The notes under the pieces are model-generated. The model was not told the origin of the DNA. It saw only the letters and a program-made list of their open reading frames with translations, and searched no databases. A DNA stretch of 64,000 nt from positions 5,753,143 through 5,817,142 of the forward strand of contig NC_079491.1 of NCBI RefSeq assembly GCF_020520425.1. Reading direction: 5' to 3'. Shown here one piece after another: positions 11,906 through 23,630 of the stretch. Positions within the stretch are counted from its first letter, which is position 1. Each line of letters starts with the position of its first letter. A program made the translations under genes and the position numbers. Source of the DNA: Spinacia oleracea. Taxonomy: Eukaryota; Streptophyta; Magnoliopsida; Caryophyllales; Amaranthaceae.

Positions 11906-12006
11906 TTTTTTTTTTGGTGTTACCACCCGTTTCACCTTTATGACTAATCTGAATTCAGGACGAGTTCTGAATGGATAGGTTTCAGTCTCCTCCAAATTAT
12001 TGTTCC
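11906..12006 (-). mobile_element. SINE, short 5'-truncated copy in the PPR promoter
   Basis: On the minus strand it matches the 3' half of the SINE at 27235-27398 (AACCTAT...AGAACTCG...GGGTGGTAA.ACC) and ends in an A-run (T-run 11906-11915 on the plus strand). The 11-bp GTATGAGCCAA is duplicated at 11895-11905 and 12007-12017. The tRNA-like head is missing. It lies about 180 bp before the PPR start codon. Confidence 0.8.
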
Positions 12007-12116
12007 GTATGAGCCAAACTTAATTTCAGAGTCCAACTCTTTGCAGCCCACAAGTCCACAAACATTTCCCATTTGCAAAATCACGAAATGAGCGATTCAA
12101 CTCAGTGAAACACCAA

Positions 12117-12124
12117 CTTATAAA
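12117..12124 (+). promoter_or_regulatory. possible TATA box of the PPR gene
   Basis: CTTATAAA lies ~60 bp before the ATG and is followed by a CT-rich leader (CTCTCTCCTCTTCTCC) typical of plant 5' UTRs. The position is suggestive only. Confidence 0.4.
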
Positions 12125-12184
12125 CCCTTCAAAAACCCTCCCTTTTCTCTCTCCTCTTCTCCAATCACTTTCCAGTTTCCAGCC

Positions 12185-14074
12185 ATGAACAGAGCTAAAT
12201 TAATCCGTTTATCTGCTCGACTCATCAACTCGCTTTCCTCAACTCGGCAACCAGGACTCCACTCGCTCAGGTTAAATCAGGTGACTAACTTTTCCTACTT
12301 AGCTCAATCTCCCCCCTTTCCTTTTGCTAAACCTACACACTCAAGCTTAATTTCCTCAAATTCCCATCAAAATGTATACTTCACCACTAAATCAGAGTCT
12401 ATGTTTGAGCTTATACTTTCCAAAGATGATTGGTCAGTAGAAATTGAGAATGAATTGAAAAAGCTAAACCCTAATGTGAATCATGAATCTGTAGTTTATG
12501 TTTTGAAGAAATTGAATCAAAACCCTAAAAAATCAATGGATTTTTATAAATGGGTTCGCGATAAAAAGAAGTTTGAGACTAGATATGTGCCTTGTACTTT
12601 ATTGCTTAAGACTTTAGCTTGTAGAGAGTTTATGGAAGATTTCTGGGCTGTTGCCTCTGAAATGAAGGGAAAAGGGTTATGCATTGATTACCAGATTTAT
12701 GTTGCTGTTAATGGGGCTTTAGAAAGGGAAAAGATGGCTAAGGAGGCTGCAGAATGGACCAAATTTTACGACTCAATGTGGAAGGAGAATGGTCAAAATG
12801 ATGTTGTCAAGAATGTAGTTAAGGTAATAATGGGGTCTGAGTGGAGTGAGGAAGTTGAGAGTAAGTTGAAGAGGCTGAATTTTCCATTATCGGAGAATGT
12901 CGTGTTTAGGGTGATTTGGGGATTGAAGGAAAAGCCATTGAATGCTCTGAAATTCTTCAATTGGGTTGTGAGTTGCAGAAAATATGAGCATAGTAGTGTA
13001 ACTTATAGCAGAATGGCTAGGGTTTTATCACTTGGTGGACTAATGGGTGAATTCTGGGATCTGGTGACTCGAATGAGAAGCGAGGGGCATGAGATTGATG
13101 GCTATGTGAAGCTTGCAAGGTGTCTTAACAATGGAGATGCTGTTAACCTCTTTGAGCTTATCATGGATGGTCCATACAAGCTTTCGGAGAAAGATTGTAT
13201 TTGGCTTTTGAAGATCCTTGCACATGATACTAACCCAGATATTGATTTGGTAAACAGGGTTGTTAACAAGTATGTAGAAGTGGGAAATACACATAATAAA
13301 GCTACATATGATTGTATACATAGATCTTTATGTAAAACCGGGAGATTTGATGAAGCGAAGAAGATAGTAGACAAGATGAGGAAAGCAGGCTTTAAGCCTG
13401 ACAACATTACTTACAGTCAAGAAGTGTTCGGCCTCTGTAAACTGAGAAGGTTTGAAGATGCTAATCTGGTGTTAAACCAAATGGAAGATGAAGGATGTGT
13501 ACCAGATATAAAGACATGGACAATACTAATCCAAGGGTATTGTGCAGCAGGCAAAATGGATGAAGCATTAACATGTTTTGCACAAGTACCAGATAAAAAC
13601 CTCGACCCAGATGCTGATATGTTGGAGGTTTTGATAAACGGGTTCATTTCACATGATAAGTTGCTTGGTGCTTATAAGTTTCTTGTTGAAATGGTCCGAA
13701 AAGCTTGCTTAAAACCATGGCAGGCAACTTACAAACTGATGATTGAGAAATTAGTGCAAAATGGAGAAATTGATAAAGCATATTACCTTCTTAGTATGAT
13801 GAAGGAGCAGGAATATCCGCCTTATCCTGAACCGTTTGTTGAATATATCTCGAAATCTGGAACTGTGCAGGATGCGAAGAAGCTCTTAGCAGCTGTGCCA
13901 ATGAAAGGTTCTACTCCATCCATTGAAGCTTATGTAAATATTATTACATCTTTCTTTAATAAAGGTAGACATTCTGAAGCTAAGGATTTGCTTTATGTTA
14001 GTCCTCCTAAGGTTCGGAGGCAAAAGAAAATTCAGAAATTGTTTGGGTTTGAGCCTCCGAAACAGCTCTCGTAG
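12185..14074 (+). CDS. P-class pentatricopeptide repeat protein, probably mitochondrial
   Basis: Intronless 629-aa frame. The first ~70 residues are rich in Arg, Ser and Leu with few acids (MNRAKLIRLSARLINSL...), as in a mitochondrial targeting peptide. The C-terminal half holds clear PPR motifs from about residue 371: ATYDCIHRSLCKTGRFDEA, ITYSQEVFGLCKLRRFEDA, KTWTILIQGYCAAGKMDEA, then a weaker unit with LINGFISHDKLLGA and ATYKLMIEKLVQNGEIDKA. Two related blocks, around WSVEIENELKKLN (residue ~80) and WSEEVESKLKRLN (~219), show an internal repeat in the N-terminal half. No E/DYW editing domain is present. PPR proteins bind organellar RNA for processing, stabilisation or translation. It resembles the Arabidopsis At3g02490/At5g15980 type from memory, which needs a search. 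The start is the first Met after a CT-rich leader. Long antisense frames over this gene are shadows. Confidence 0.95.
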   Translation: MNRAKLIRLSARLINSLSSTRQPGLHSLRLNQVTNFSYLAQSPPFPFAKPTHSSLISSNSHQNVYFTTKSESMFELILSKDDWSVEIENELKKLNPNVNHESVVYVLKKLNQNPKKSMDFYKWVRDKKKFETRYVPCTLLLKTLACREFMEDFWAVASEMKGKGLCIDYQIYVAVNGALEREKMAKEAAEWTKFYDSMWKENGQNDVVKNVVKVIMGSEWSEEVESKLKRLNFPLSENVVFRVIWGLKEKPLNALKFFNWVVSCRKYEHSSVTYSRMARVLSLGGLMGEFWDLVTRMRSEGHEIDGYVKLARCLNNGDAVNLFELIMDGPYKLSEKDCIWLLKILAHDTNPDIDLVNRVVNKYVEVGNTHNKATYDCIHRSLCKTGRFDEAKKIVDKMRKAGFKPDNITYSQEVFGLCKLRRFEDANLVLNQMEDEGCVPDIKTWTILIQGYCAAGKMDEALTCFAQVPDKNLDPDADMLEVLINGFISHDKLLGAYKFLVEMVRKACLKPWQATYKLMIEKLVQNGEIDKAYYLLSMMKEQEYPPYPEPFVEYISKSGTVQDAKKLLAAVPMKGSTPSIEAYVNIITSFFNKGRHSEAKDLLYVSPPKVRRQKKIQKLFGFEPPKQLS

Positions 14075-14576
14075 TTGAGGCAGTATGTATTGGATCAAAG
14101 ATAACTGTTCTTTGTGTCGAATGAATGGCATCAACCATTAATTATCAATGAACTTTAAATTCTGGAAATCTATTAAGAGAATTTTCCTTGCTTCTTGTTT
14201 GAAAGCATCATGCAGTATACTGTCAAAGCTGGGAAATGATAATTTGTGATGTATTCCGAATATCTCGGGAATTCAATGAAGATGTTCAATCTCGTTTGGA
14301 TGTTAAGTTGCCCTTCAAAATTGTTATATGTGGAAGATATTTCCTTCTTCCATTATTGCAGGAAGAGTCAACAATCAATGTTTAATGTTAGTGCTCAAGT
14401 ATTTATCAGAAGATGATGTGTTTATTGTGCTTATTGAACGATTTTCTAACTGAAAATAAGCTGTGTATTGAACTTCTCTTTTTTAAAACTTTTTTAAAAA
14501 TTTGAGTTTCTGGCTTTGGATCTGGAGTTTGGAAGCAAGTATATTTATTGTATCTATCTGCTACCAGTCTACCACA
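14075..14576. other. PPR 3' region
   Basis: AT-rich sequence that should hold the 3' UTR and polyadenylation region of the PPR gene. No other gene is seen. Confidence 0.4.
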
Positions 14577-14577
14577 C

Positions 14578-15285
14578 AAGGGTGTGCAAGGCCCGGACCG
14601 GACTGGACCGAAGGATTCTGATCCGGTCTCCGGTCCTTGTAAAACTTGATCACGGGTTTCTGGTCCTGTCAGAGTAACACCCGGATAATTCCGGTGGGGA
14701 CCGGTGACCCGTATCATTAATAAAATAATAAAAGTATGTATTTTTGTAGTTGTCGTTAATTGTGTACAGTAATTTCCCTCGAAAAAAATTTGTTTACAGT
14801 AATATGTTAACAATCCAGACCACCTATACTTGATTATATGTTACTGTAAAACAATGTACCGTCATCACATTATAAAGGGGTCAATTATGAGTTGGGAAAA
14901 AAAAAAAATTTGGTGCAAATGAGCCACAAAAGCGAGGATGAGAATCGATCCCAGGATCACCTGAAACCGGAATGGAAGCTCTAACCAACTGAGCTATCCA
15001 TCGCTCTCAAATGAGTTGGGTAAATGCATTGTGCATTTGTGCACATAAACACAATAGATGCAGGAACAAAATACTTTGCATAGAAAATTATTAAAAAATA
15101 ATACTTTGCATAGACAACCTAAAAAGTGTCAAAAGTTAGAAGGAAAAAAAACCAGTCTAAATAGGTCCTAAGCTGGACTGGACTTGAAAATCTGGTCCAA
15201 AACCGGATTTGAAAAATTCCTGTCCAGTTTTCAGTCCATGTAAAAATAAAATTCTTGGACCGGTCCGGTCTGAAGCTGTGGACAC
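14578..15285. mobile_element. probable hAT-type MITE interrupted by a SINE
   Basis: The left end, GGGTGTGCAAGGCCCGGA..., and the right part, GGACCGGTCCGGTC, are the ends of a GGTCCGG-rich MITE type. The interior has repeated 'ccggtc' motifs in both orientations. The right terminus is degenerate and I found no clean target duplication, so the borders are approximate. A SINE sits inside. Confidence 0.45.
14897..15010 (-). mobile_element. tRNA-derived SINE (family A), copy 1
   Basis: The minus strand carries a tRNA-like head: box A TAGCTCAGTTGGTTAGAGC and box B GGGATCGATTC, then TTGTGGCTCATTTGCACC. ATGAGTTGGG flanks it at 14887-14896 and 15011-15020. The second copy at 30851 shows the same structure. 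The homopolymer at its 3' end reads T rather than A on the SINE strand here. It is not a functional tRNA, as the acceptor stem does not close. Confidence 0.8.
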
Positions 15286-15549
15286 AATATATGCACAATA
15301 TCTGGAGGAAGGTTTCCTAATTGTAATTTCATTTGCAATTTTGCATGATCCAATTCTGTACAAAATCATTTAACCACACTAATTATCTTCCTCGCATTTT
15401 TTAGTAGAGCTAGATAAAGTGAAAAACTACTCAACGGATGTGATGGTAAAAAGACAAAGACCCCTACTGCTACAAGGGAAACAACCCCCAAGCCCTCCTT
15501 TTTTTCAACTTTGGTACAACAAAATTCTGATACAAAATTACACCAAAAT

Positions 15550-18500
15550 TCAGTCTGGTATCTCAGAACACTCTCTTTTAGCTGTATCAATCATTGTGCA
15601 CAAAAACTTGACAGGATCACAGTTGAAGGTATGAGCTACAGCTGCGTGTGCCAAAAATGGAAGCTTTCTCAACGATCTTCCACTCAAACCCTGGTGAAAG
15701 CAACATGAAATTCGTTATGATTCAAGGGAGAAAGCAATATAAATAACAATATAATCGTACTTACATCACATGCTTCTGCAACTTCAAACAATTGTCTAGA
15801 CATTGTTAATGAAGCTTCAGCCTCTTGCATTTCACTTGACTGTAACTTTTCCTTGAGATTAGGGAAAGTCAGAATATCGAGGGCTTTATCCTGTTTCCAT
15901 TATAATCAGAACTCAAAAACAAGATTAAACAAGTTTATTCATGCTCTCCACATATAATAGAGGATGTAAATTGTAATGCAATGGGAAACTGGATGATAAG
16001 TACAAGACAGAAAATAAGGACCTTCAAATTCTTCAGTATTCCACTTCTTAGAAGTTCATGCAAGCAGGATCTTAGTATTTCATAACGAGCTTGTAAGGTT
16101 GGAGGACCCACATAAGCTTTGATATCTGCCCTATCAACAAAAGCAATATCTGCAAAGCAAGAAAGCAAGTACACATTGAACTGGATGTTCGAAAAACTTG
16201 AATGAGGGCAATGAGAGCAAAATTCAGACAGTAAACCTAGTACGCAATCAAACAGATAAAAATGGCGAGCCTTCAACCAGAATAACAAAGCTAAAAGACT
16301 CGGTTCCAATGGCTTCCAAAATTTACAGATTATGTGCAGCATCCTTTGGAGATGAGACTTTCTACTAAAGTGATGGCCCTATTTGGTAAATTGTCATTAA
16401 TTGAGGTCCATTCATGTAGGTACATTTCTTCATTGATTTTCATTCTAACTTATTATCAACTAAAGAGGATGTAATAACGCTAATAAATGGTGATGAAAAT
16501 CAGGGCAGAAAAACACGTTCTTGAGAGCTAATGTCCATTACATGAAATGTTTATAAGAGGCATTCTGTATATAATTCCAAACAACTCATTACAGTTACTT
16601 CAATATATGTCCTTGTATCAAATGGGTGAAAGTGTTAGAACTTAGAAGTGGTCTAACATACTTATCCATTGAAACACTTATCAGTTGTTTCATGATTTCT
16701 TCTCAGGTTTGTGTAACTGCAAAGGTATAGCATAGGAATATAGGATACAAAAGAGATTGTTGAATCCCAGACAGGCATGCACCAGATTGATATGCTCAGT
16801 TTTTTGTTAGGAAGCTTGATCAGAAGACTTGTCTAGACATTTTTTAACAGGCAACTAGATAATGCTATCCTCTAACAAATTCTAAGATATGAAGTGCCCG
16901 ATCTGGATTCTGGAACCCATCCCTGAAAAGAAATTAAGAAGGTACAGGTCCAAAACTACAGTAAACACATACCTATAGCTGCTGTAATATTGGATGTTGT
17001 CATGATTATAACATTTGGTGAGCTTTTCAATTTGTCCAACTGGGTAAGTAGAGCATTCACAACCTGAGACGCCATTTATGAATTAATAGTATTCCAGGGC
17101 AGTCAATTAGACATTTCTATACATTCAGATGATGAAGTTCCATATAAGAAAAGTAGAAAACTTATTGAGCAACATATGCAAGATACCCTGATCGAATCAG
17201 ACGGCTCAGAACCCGACAAGGCCGCATTTCTAGCAGCTGCAAGACTTTCAACTTCATCTGCAAGATCATGCACACAAATCATAAGCAGGATTGAGATCAA
17301 AGCAAAGACAGCCTCTTTCCTTTCATGATTTTTTTTAATAATTATGTTTGTGGAAATATATAACTCACCGATCAAGACAAACACCAGATTGTTTTCATCC
17401 TCAACCATCTCTTGAATACTTTGGAACAGTTTAGCAACCTAATATGAGCAAACATCTAATTCAGTGGAGTATGTCAAAAAGTAAATCAGTTTATTTGAGT
17501 TACGAAAATAAAATAAAATTACATGCTGATGTTAAACTGATAGGATAGAATGGATCGCACAAATTGAAGTTAAAATCTATGAGACATTATCCTTTTTTAT
17601 AATAGTATGCTCTAAGAGTTGAAATGAAATGTGTAAATGGACTAACATCAGGCTTGATGAGCAGCACATACCAATTTGCCACTTTCTGAAAACCATTTGC
17701 TGAACAAAGAATGAGCATTAACTTCAATCAACTGGGACTGTGGATATCTGAATTTGTAAGGTGAAATTATTAGGTCAAAAAAAAGTTTATACCACGGTCT
17801 CAGAGTGATAAATTATCTCAAGCTGCATAACACATCCAAACCTGGAGCTGAACCGAATTGACAGCTTCTGAGCCAATGCTTTACACAATGATGTTTTACC
17901 AGTACCTGGGGGTCCGTGTAGAAGAATGATTCTGCCATTGAAAAGGAAAGACTTAGTAGAAAAAGAGAGGAAAAGGAAAGGTAGTCAACTGGGGTTGTTC
18001 CACTAGCAACCCCAGTGTATCTATCTAGAAAGAATGTAGTAGTGTTAACTTCAAACAATAATATTTGGGTCTAATCACAATGGAGCTTTTAAAATTCAAA
18101 ACATGGTCAAGATATCTACAGGATTACTTTGTTATAATGATGACTTCCATACTGCTATTATAATACATTATTCAGAAACATATTTCCTGTTCAAAGATGT
18201 GAAATGAATGTAATTTTAAAATACAAATTCAGGGCATTTGACATCAGTACAAGTGAAAGTCAACTTTTAGGATCATAAACATAATTAGTGACTTCTAAAG
18301 CATAAGAAATGGTCTTTTCTCTATAGCATGCCTTCTTTTCAAAGCTTAAGATAAATATAAAGGAAAAAAAGATAACGCAAGTTCAAGTATATTGGGCCCA
18401 CTTTCTAATATGCGGAGTACTTCTTTCTCTTATAGCTGGTCTTAGATTAAGTAATTTGTGTTGTATCACACATTTTCTAGAATGCACTTTCAGCATGTGT

Positions 18501-21500
18501 CTATGTGACATACATCTAGTTTATTGCTACTCAGCAAGCCTGTAAACTTAACTCAGTGATCATCATTTACCAGCTAGAGTATCAAACAATGAACACTGAA
18601 CTTCATAAATTCAATGCTTGCTAATCAGCTAACTTATTGCAAGCTTCTAAATAAATCGAGTTTGTAGTAAGAAGCTGAGCATCCTTAAACTACGTGGCTT
18701 TTGGCTGATGAAAGGACTGAACAGTCATACAAGTTAATGAGAAAGTTGCTGTAATCAGTTATTAGGAGTAACTGATCTAGGTGAGAAACTGCAATTAGAG
18801 AACCTTTAGCCTTCTCTCTGATAAATAAATTTAAAAAAAATCAGATGATGACCTGTACTCTGTATTACACTACTATTACTGTATTAGAAAAGAATATAGT
18901 TCTGCTTTCAAGAGGAAAAATAAACTTCTGTAGCAGGAACACAGCGTAGAAATCTTCCATTTATACTTTATAGCATTTTAAACTCTCTCTAAACCGATCC
19001 AATATAATGATTAAAAAAACTGATTAAAAGAGAAATATGATAGTAGTGTGAAATAGAAAACATAAGCTATCAACAGAGCTAATAGATTCAAGACAACATA
19101 CCAAAAATTAAGATATATGGGATAAAATGATCTCATGTTAATGATATTAGTTTAATTCTTATGCATATCTCTTATGCTGTTAGTTTGTTAAACAGATCAG
19201 AGACATTCATTACTAGATTTTAGTTATTTTAAACCTATGTAATCTAACACAGGTTTACAGTAGCTAAAATGTATGAATGAATATCTCTAATCTGTAGAAC
19301 AAAACTAACATAACAAGAGACATACATAAGAATGAAACTAATACCACTAATATGAGATTTGTGCTCCATTACCGATTCCAAGACACAAGGAACGGATTAA
19401 CACCCTTTTCACTAAAAAGCAATGCGCTCGCTGCATATCGCAACAATCTTTCCTTCAGTCCAGATTCGAAGATCAAGCTGCAGATGCAACAGTCATATTG
19501 TTATAATTCGAACAAAATCAACAAGGGGGGAAAGACATACACACCTTTCCCACATTCCATCAAACTCTTTAGCTGGAAGAGTCCATTCATTAAAGCTGGA
19601 ATTTTGACCATCTCCTCCTAATTCCTCGCAAGGCCCCTCCTCACTAAGCTAGTACAACAACCACAAGATTGCAAATTAGAAGAAAACTAATCAACATAGA
19701 AGCAAGTAAACAAGTAAGATAGCAAAGCCAAGTATGACCATAATGCAAGTACCTGATACACATGCACAAGTGGTTTGACCTGCCAGAATAAAATAACTTC
19801 ACCATTCTTCACCCACTCATCTACAAAAAATAGGTAAATTGTCTAATGTATCAGAACTAACCACCAATCTCAGGCAGCACCAAATATGTATAAAAAGAAT
19901 CATACCTGTATCACATATACAAATACTCTGCACATTTTCCACAAGACATTGGTCATCCTTAGGTATAGGAACAGGGCCATTGCTGTAACTCAAACATCTT
20001 GTCTCTAGCATTCTGATAATGAACAGAAAAAGTTAATGAATAAGCTCAGAAACCCCCTCACAAAAAAAAAAAATTATAACTGCAAGTCTACAACTAGGTC
20101 GACAGAGATTTTTCTATGGCCCTTTCCCAAATTCAGCCACAAGAATGTATTACGGAGTATACTATTAGATGAAAGCTACTCCCTCCTTTCAGAAACTGTT
20201 GCCACATATACGAAGTACTATCTTAGGTCTTAGGATGTCAAAAAGTTGTCACGTTTTCAAAAATAGGTAATGGTTTGTTGTAGATTTTATCATTTAACCC
20301 TTAATAAGAAGCAGAGATGTGGATAAATGGGAACGGACAAACTATTACAGGGGGTCTTTGAGTAAAATTGAATCATATATTCATACGTTTAATTTTGAGA
20401 TGTTCAGATAACATGACTATTATTTCTAGACAAAGTGAGTAGATTTCTGTTGAGTACTAGTGTACTTAGTACTACTACAGATAAAAGGTTAAATTTCATT
20501 AAGGTGGTCTCTAAAGAAAGAGTCTCACTCTCCCACTACCGGATACCCAAACCACAAGTTGGGGAATGTTTGCTGACTCTAGCTGCTTACTTTCTTTCAC
20601 CTACGCTCCCTCTCACTCATCCATATGTGTCAACAAGAAACTAGATACAAATTAAGATCAACCCATAACAGTTTAAACGAAAGCAAAGGCATTTCTTTTA
20701 ACTTCAGATATACGGAGTAGTTGACTAGGGATACTTCTCAAAGGTGGTGTGTCTCGTATCCACTACTCAAGCACGTACATGCCTCCAGCACATGGTCACA
20801 TAATTTACACCCCACATATTTCAGAATTGCATTTTTTCTTTTGTTGGTATTGTATCCACACTTGAGTCTATGTCCATCTCAAGGCAACATGGGAGAACAA
20901 CTACAAGCACAACCAAGTCCCATTTTAAGCACATACATTAAAATTACATGGTAGCATGGCATTAGAGCACAATGCACCTAAAATATCACGAATGCTTGAT
21001 ACACGAGAGACAACTTGCTAAGAACAACAAAATGAGCAGCTACACATAAAATTTCAATCAACCAGCCAAAAAACGCTGCTTTAAACGGGCACATTCATTT
21101 TTACAAACATACAACCAATAAACTATCAATTGAACCGCGAAACAGTTCAATCAATTACCTTTCAACACAAGTGCGAACATCATCTAATCGAGCTGTACTG
21201 GAAGGTTTCAAGCATACTTCAACTGCAATTAGGGGAAAAATTGGAGCAACCCCCAAATTTTATAAAATTAAAATTGGAGCTAATTAAAACATATAATTAG
21301 CAGAAATTAATGTAGAAGAGATAAAAGCTAGAACCTGAGACGAGGAATTTGTCGTCGGGAAGAGAAGGAGAAGCAGCTACTTCGGAAGCAACGGAAGGAA
21401 GAGGAGGGGGAGGGGGGGAGTGTTTTGGAATCATCTGAGTCTGAGCAGGAACATTTGACTCCAAAACGACACCATTTGCGATTTTAATGGTTTCAGTTTC

Positions 21501-21557
21501 AGCTACAGTTTCAGTGGATTCAGGTTTTGAAACTGAAATCTCCATTGGAGAGCTCAT
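15550..21557 (-). CDS. PCH2: pachytene checkpoint AAA+ ATPase PCH2/TRIP13
   Basis: Fourteen coding exons can be placed with GT/AG borders: 21335-21557, 21159-21222, 19906-20012, 19753-19820, 19545-19648, 19373-19477, 17842-17931, 17672-17747, 17369-17438, 17187-17257, 16973-17063, 16022-16149, 15765-15890, 15550-15690. Together they are 1464 nt, one frame, 487 aa. Walker A is GPPGTGKTS (residues ~230-238), Walker B is VFVLIDE (Asp303-Glu304), followed by [30 protein letters not shown] (sensor 1 region), [14 protein letters not shown] and [15 protein letters not shown], all characteristic of TRIP13/PCH2. The family remodels HORMA proteins: ASY1 on meiotic chromosome axes and Mad2 in the spindle checkpoint. 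The N-terminal ~75 residues are Pro/Ser-rich and divergent; an in-frame Met exists 114 nt upstream (21671), so the start is uncertain. The long introns hold a Stowaway MITE and no other gene. Confidence 0.95.
20179..20439. mobile_element. Stowaway-like MITE in PCH2 intron 2
   Basis: The ends CTCCCTCCTTTCAG and, reversed, CTCACTTTGTCTAG form imperfect inverted repeats, flanked by TA (20177-20178, 20440-20441). The interior has 'gtcaaaaagttgtcacg', typical of this MITE class. Confidence 0.6.
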
Positions 21558-21883
21558 TTTCTTGGAATTAGGGTTTCTGCAACGAGTTGGATTTGATTGA
21601 CGAAGACGGCGAAATTGTATTCTCCGTGATGATGCAGAGTATCGGAGAGAGAGAAACGAGTGAAATGGCATGAGAAGGAATGAGAGAAATCGGAAATTGA
21701 TTATTTTTTTGTGGGAAACCCTAGAACGACATTTTGGGGGTTTTTTCTTTGCTTTTGAATTTGAGCGGGAATTTATTGGGTAGAATTTTACTTCGTATTT
21801 TATTTTCTTTTTTGAAGGAAAGGTGGAAATATTTATGGTTTACCCTTTTGTGTGACTTCTTAATTCTTATACTCCTTCGAATA

Positions 21884-23032
21884 TTATTAAGTAGATTAAA
21901 AAACTATTAAATAGGTTTATTTTCTTAATTGGTGAAGTATTGAGGCACGGATTTACATAAAATAAAATAATTTTACTCGAAATAATAAGTGTGTAAATTA
22001 AACTTATTTGCTTTAACATGCAATAGTGACGTCTCTGGTGGAAAGTTTGCATCTCCAAAAGTAACCATGGTCAAGGTTTTGAGTTCAACTAACACCACAA
22101 ACACTTTAGAGGTGGAGATTCCCTTATCCTTCTCCCTCACTTGCAAAGAATATTGTCTGATAACAATATGTTAATCGGGCTGACTTATATAAGAATATGG
22201 CCTGTTAAAACGTCATCTCCTTACCTACCAGATAGTCAAATACACATACGAAGTATAGAACATCTTGTACGTGTTCAATCCTCAATCACATTTCACTCAT
22301 TTGTATGAAGCAATTCCTAGTTAATACCTAAGACCTCTTGAAGCATCCATCTCACATTTCTCATCCACCTAACAAACAAACAAAACCACCTCTAGTATTT
22401 AAGAGAATGAATGAGAATAAGTCATTAAATTTATTGAGTAGATTGAAAATTGATTAAATGGGTTAATTTTCTTAATTGGTGAAGTATTGAAGCATGAGTT
22501 TACATTAAATAAAAGGATTTTACTCAAAGTAATAAAGAGTAAGTGTGTTCAATTGAACCTATTTATAAATAGTAAGCGTGTTCAATTGAACCTATTTGCT
22601 TCAAGATGCAATGAGGACTGACGACTTCTCTGATGGAGAGTTACATACTTACATTTCCCAAAGTAACCATAAAATTTTGAGGTCAAACAATATTACAGAC
22701 ACTTTAGAGGTGGAGATTCCCTTATCCTTCTCTCTCCCTTGTAAAGAATCTTTTCTGATAACAATAGTTCAATCAGACTGATTGACTTGTATAAAATTCC
22801 GACATGATAGAACGTATTCTCCTTAACTACCAGATAATCAAATACACATATATAAAAAAATCTTGTACGTGTTCAATCCTCAATCACATTTCACTCATTT
22901 GTATGAAGCAATTCCTAGCTAATACATAAGACCCCTTGAAGCATCCATCTCACATTTCTCATCCACCTAGCAAACAAACAAAGCCACCTCTACTATTTAA
23001 GAGAATGAATGAGAACAAGTAGTCATTAAATT
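21884..23032 (+). repeat. tandem duplication upstream of the 148-aa gene
   Basis: Unit 1 (21884-22430) and unit 2 (22431-23032) are about 85-90% alike by eye over ~550 bp, from TTATT(A/G)AGTAGATT to GAGAATGAATGAGAA. Unit 2 carries an extra short repeat of GTGTTCAATTGAACC. Each unit ends in a TATTTAAGAGAATG box. The duplication lies between the divergent starts of PCH2 and the 148-aa gene. Confidence 0.9.
22993..23001 (+). promoter_or_regulatory. possible TATA box of the 148-aa gene
   Basis: CTATTTAAG lies ~185 bp before the start codon. The same box (AGTATTTAAG) ends the first duplicated unit at ~22394, so the core promoter may be duplicated. Confidence 0.35.
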
Positions 23033-23183
23033 TCCCCATCAAATACCCATGTCAAATGTCATACACTCATCCCTTTTTAGATAACTAAAATGAAAGGCTA
23101 TCATTGGCCCAAACATTAATCATGGTCCCCTTACACAACACCCTTTCCCCTGATGAAACACCAATGCTCAAAAACCAAACACC

Positions 23184-23630
23184 ATGAAACAAAACAAGAG
23201 AGAACAAATAGTTGAACAAAAACAACATGGAAGAATAATGGAATATGAACTCATAAAAGCCGTTGCTCAAGCTTGGCATAGTCACTTCAACAATGAAAAG
23301 GAAGCCACGAGCGAATTCGATGCTCGAAGGCGTAACTTTCGTAACAAGCCAACGAGGTTTAAACTCGAGGTTGAGGCAACGAACAAGTTGAAGGTGGATG
23401 AAGAAGCGAGTAAAGGGATATGGAACTTTAACCAGTCTCTTTGGGACCCCTTTGAGATCGTTGCGGTGTCTAAAAGGTTGGAAACCGGGTTAGTATTGAA
23501 CTATGATTTTGATGATTTGCAAAAATTGAATGAGCAATTGAGGGTGTTTAAGAAAAGGAAGGAGAGTAAGAATAGTCTTAGGAACTTGTTTAATATCATG
23601 TCTTCTAGGAGATTTAGTGATGATAGATAA
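23184..23630 (+). CDS. uncharacterised plant protein, 148 aa
   Basis: Intronless 148-aa frame with no signal peptide or membrane segment. It is strongly charged (many Lys, Arg, Glu). The middle segment WNFNQSLWDPFEIVAVSKRL, followed by a Leu/Asp-rich stretch and a basic Ser-rich tail (KNSLRNLFNIMSSRRF), looks conserved in style and I have the impression of a small plant-specific family, but I cannot name a domain or function. N-terminal AVAQAWHSHFNN could form an amphipathic helix. The start is the first Met; the next in-frame Met is residue 19. The antisense frame at 23085-23285 is not supported. Codon use is normal and the frame spans nearly the whole interval from the duplicated promoter, which supports a real gene. 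Confidence 0.75.
   Translation: MKQNKREQIVEQKQHGRIMEYELIKAVAQAWHSHFNNEKEATSEFDARRRNFRNKPTRFKLEVEATNKLKVDEEASKGIWNFNQSLWDPFEIVAVSKRLETGLVLNYDFDDLQKLNEQLRVFKKRKESKNSLRNLFNIMSSRRFSDDR

Noticed and set aside
14910-15000. tRNA gene
   Set aside because: Boxes A and B are present, but the copy has target duplications and a homopolymer tail, the acceptor stem does not close, and a second copy at 30851 has the same form; it is a SINE.
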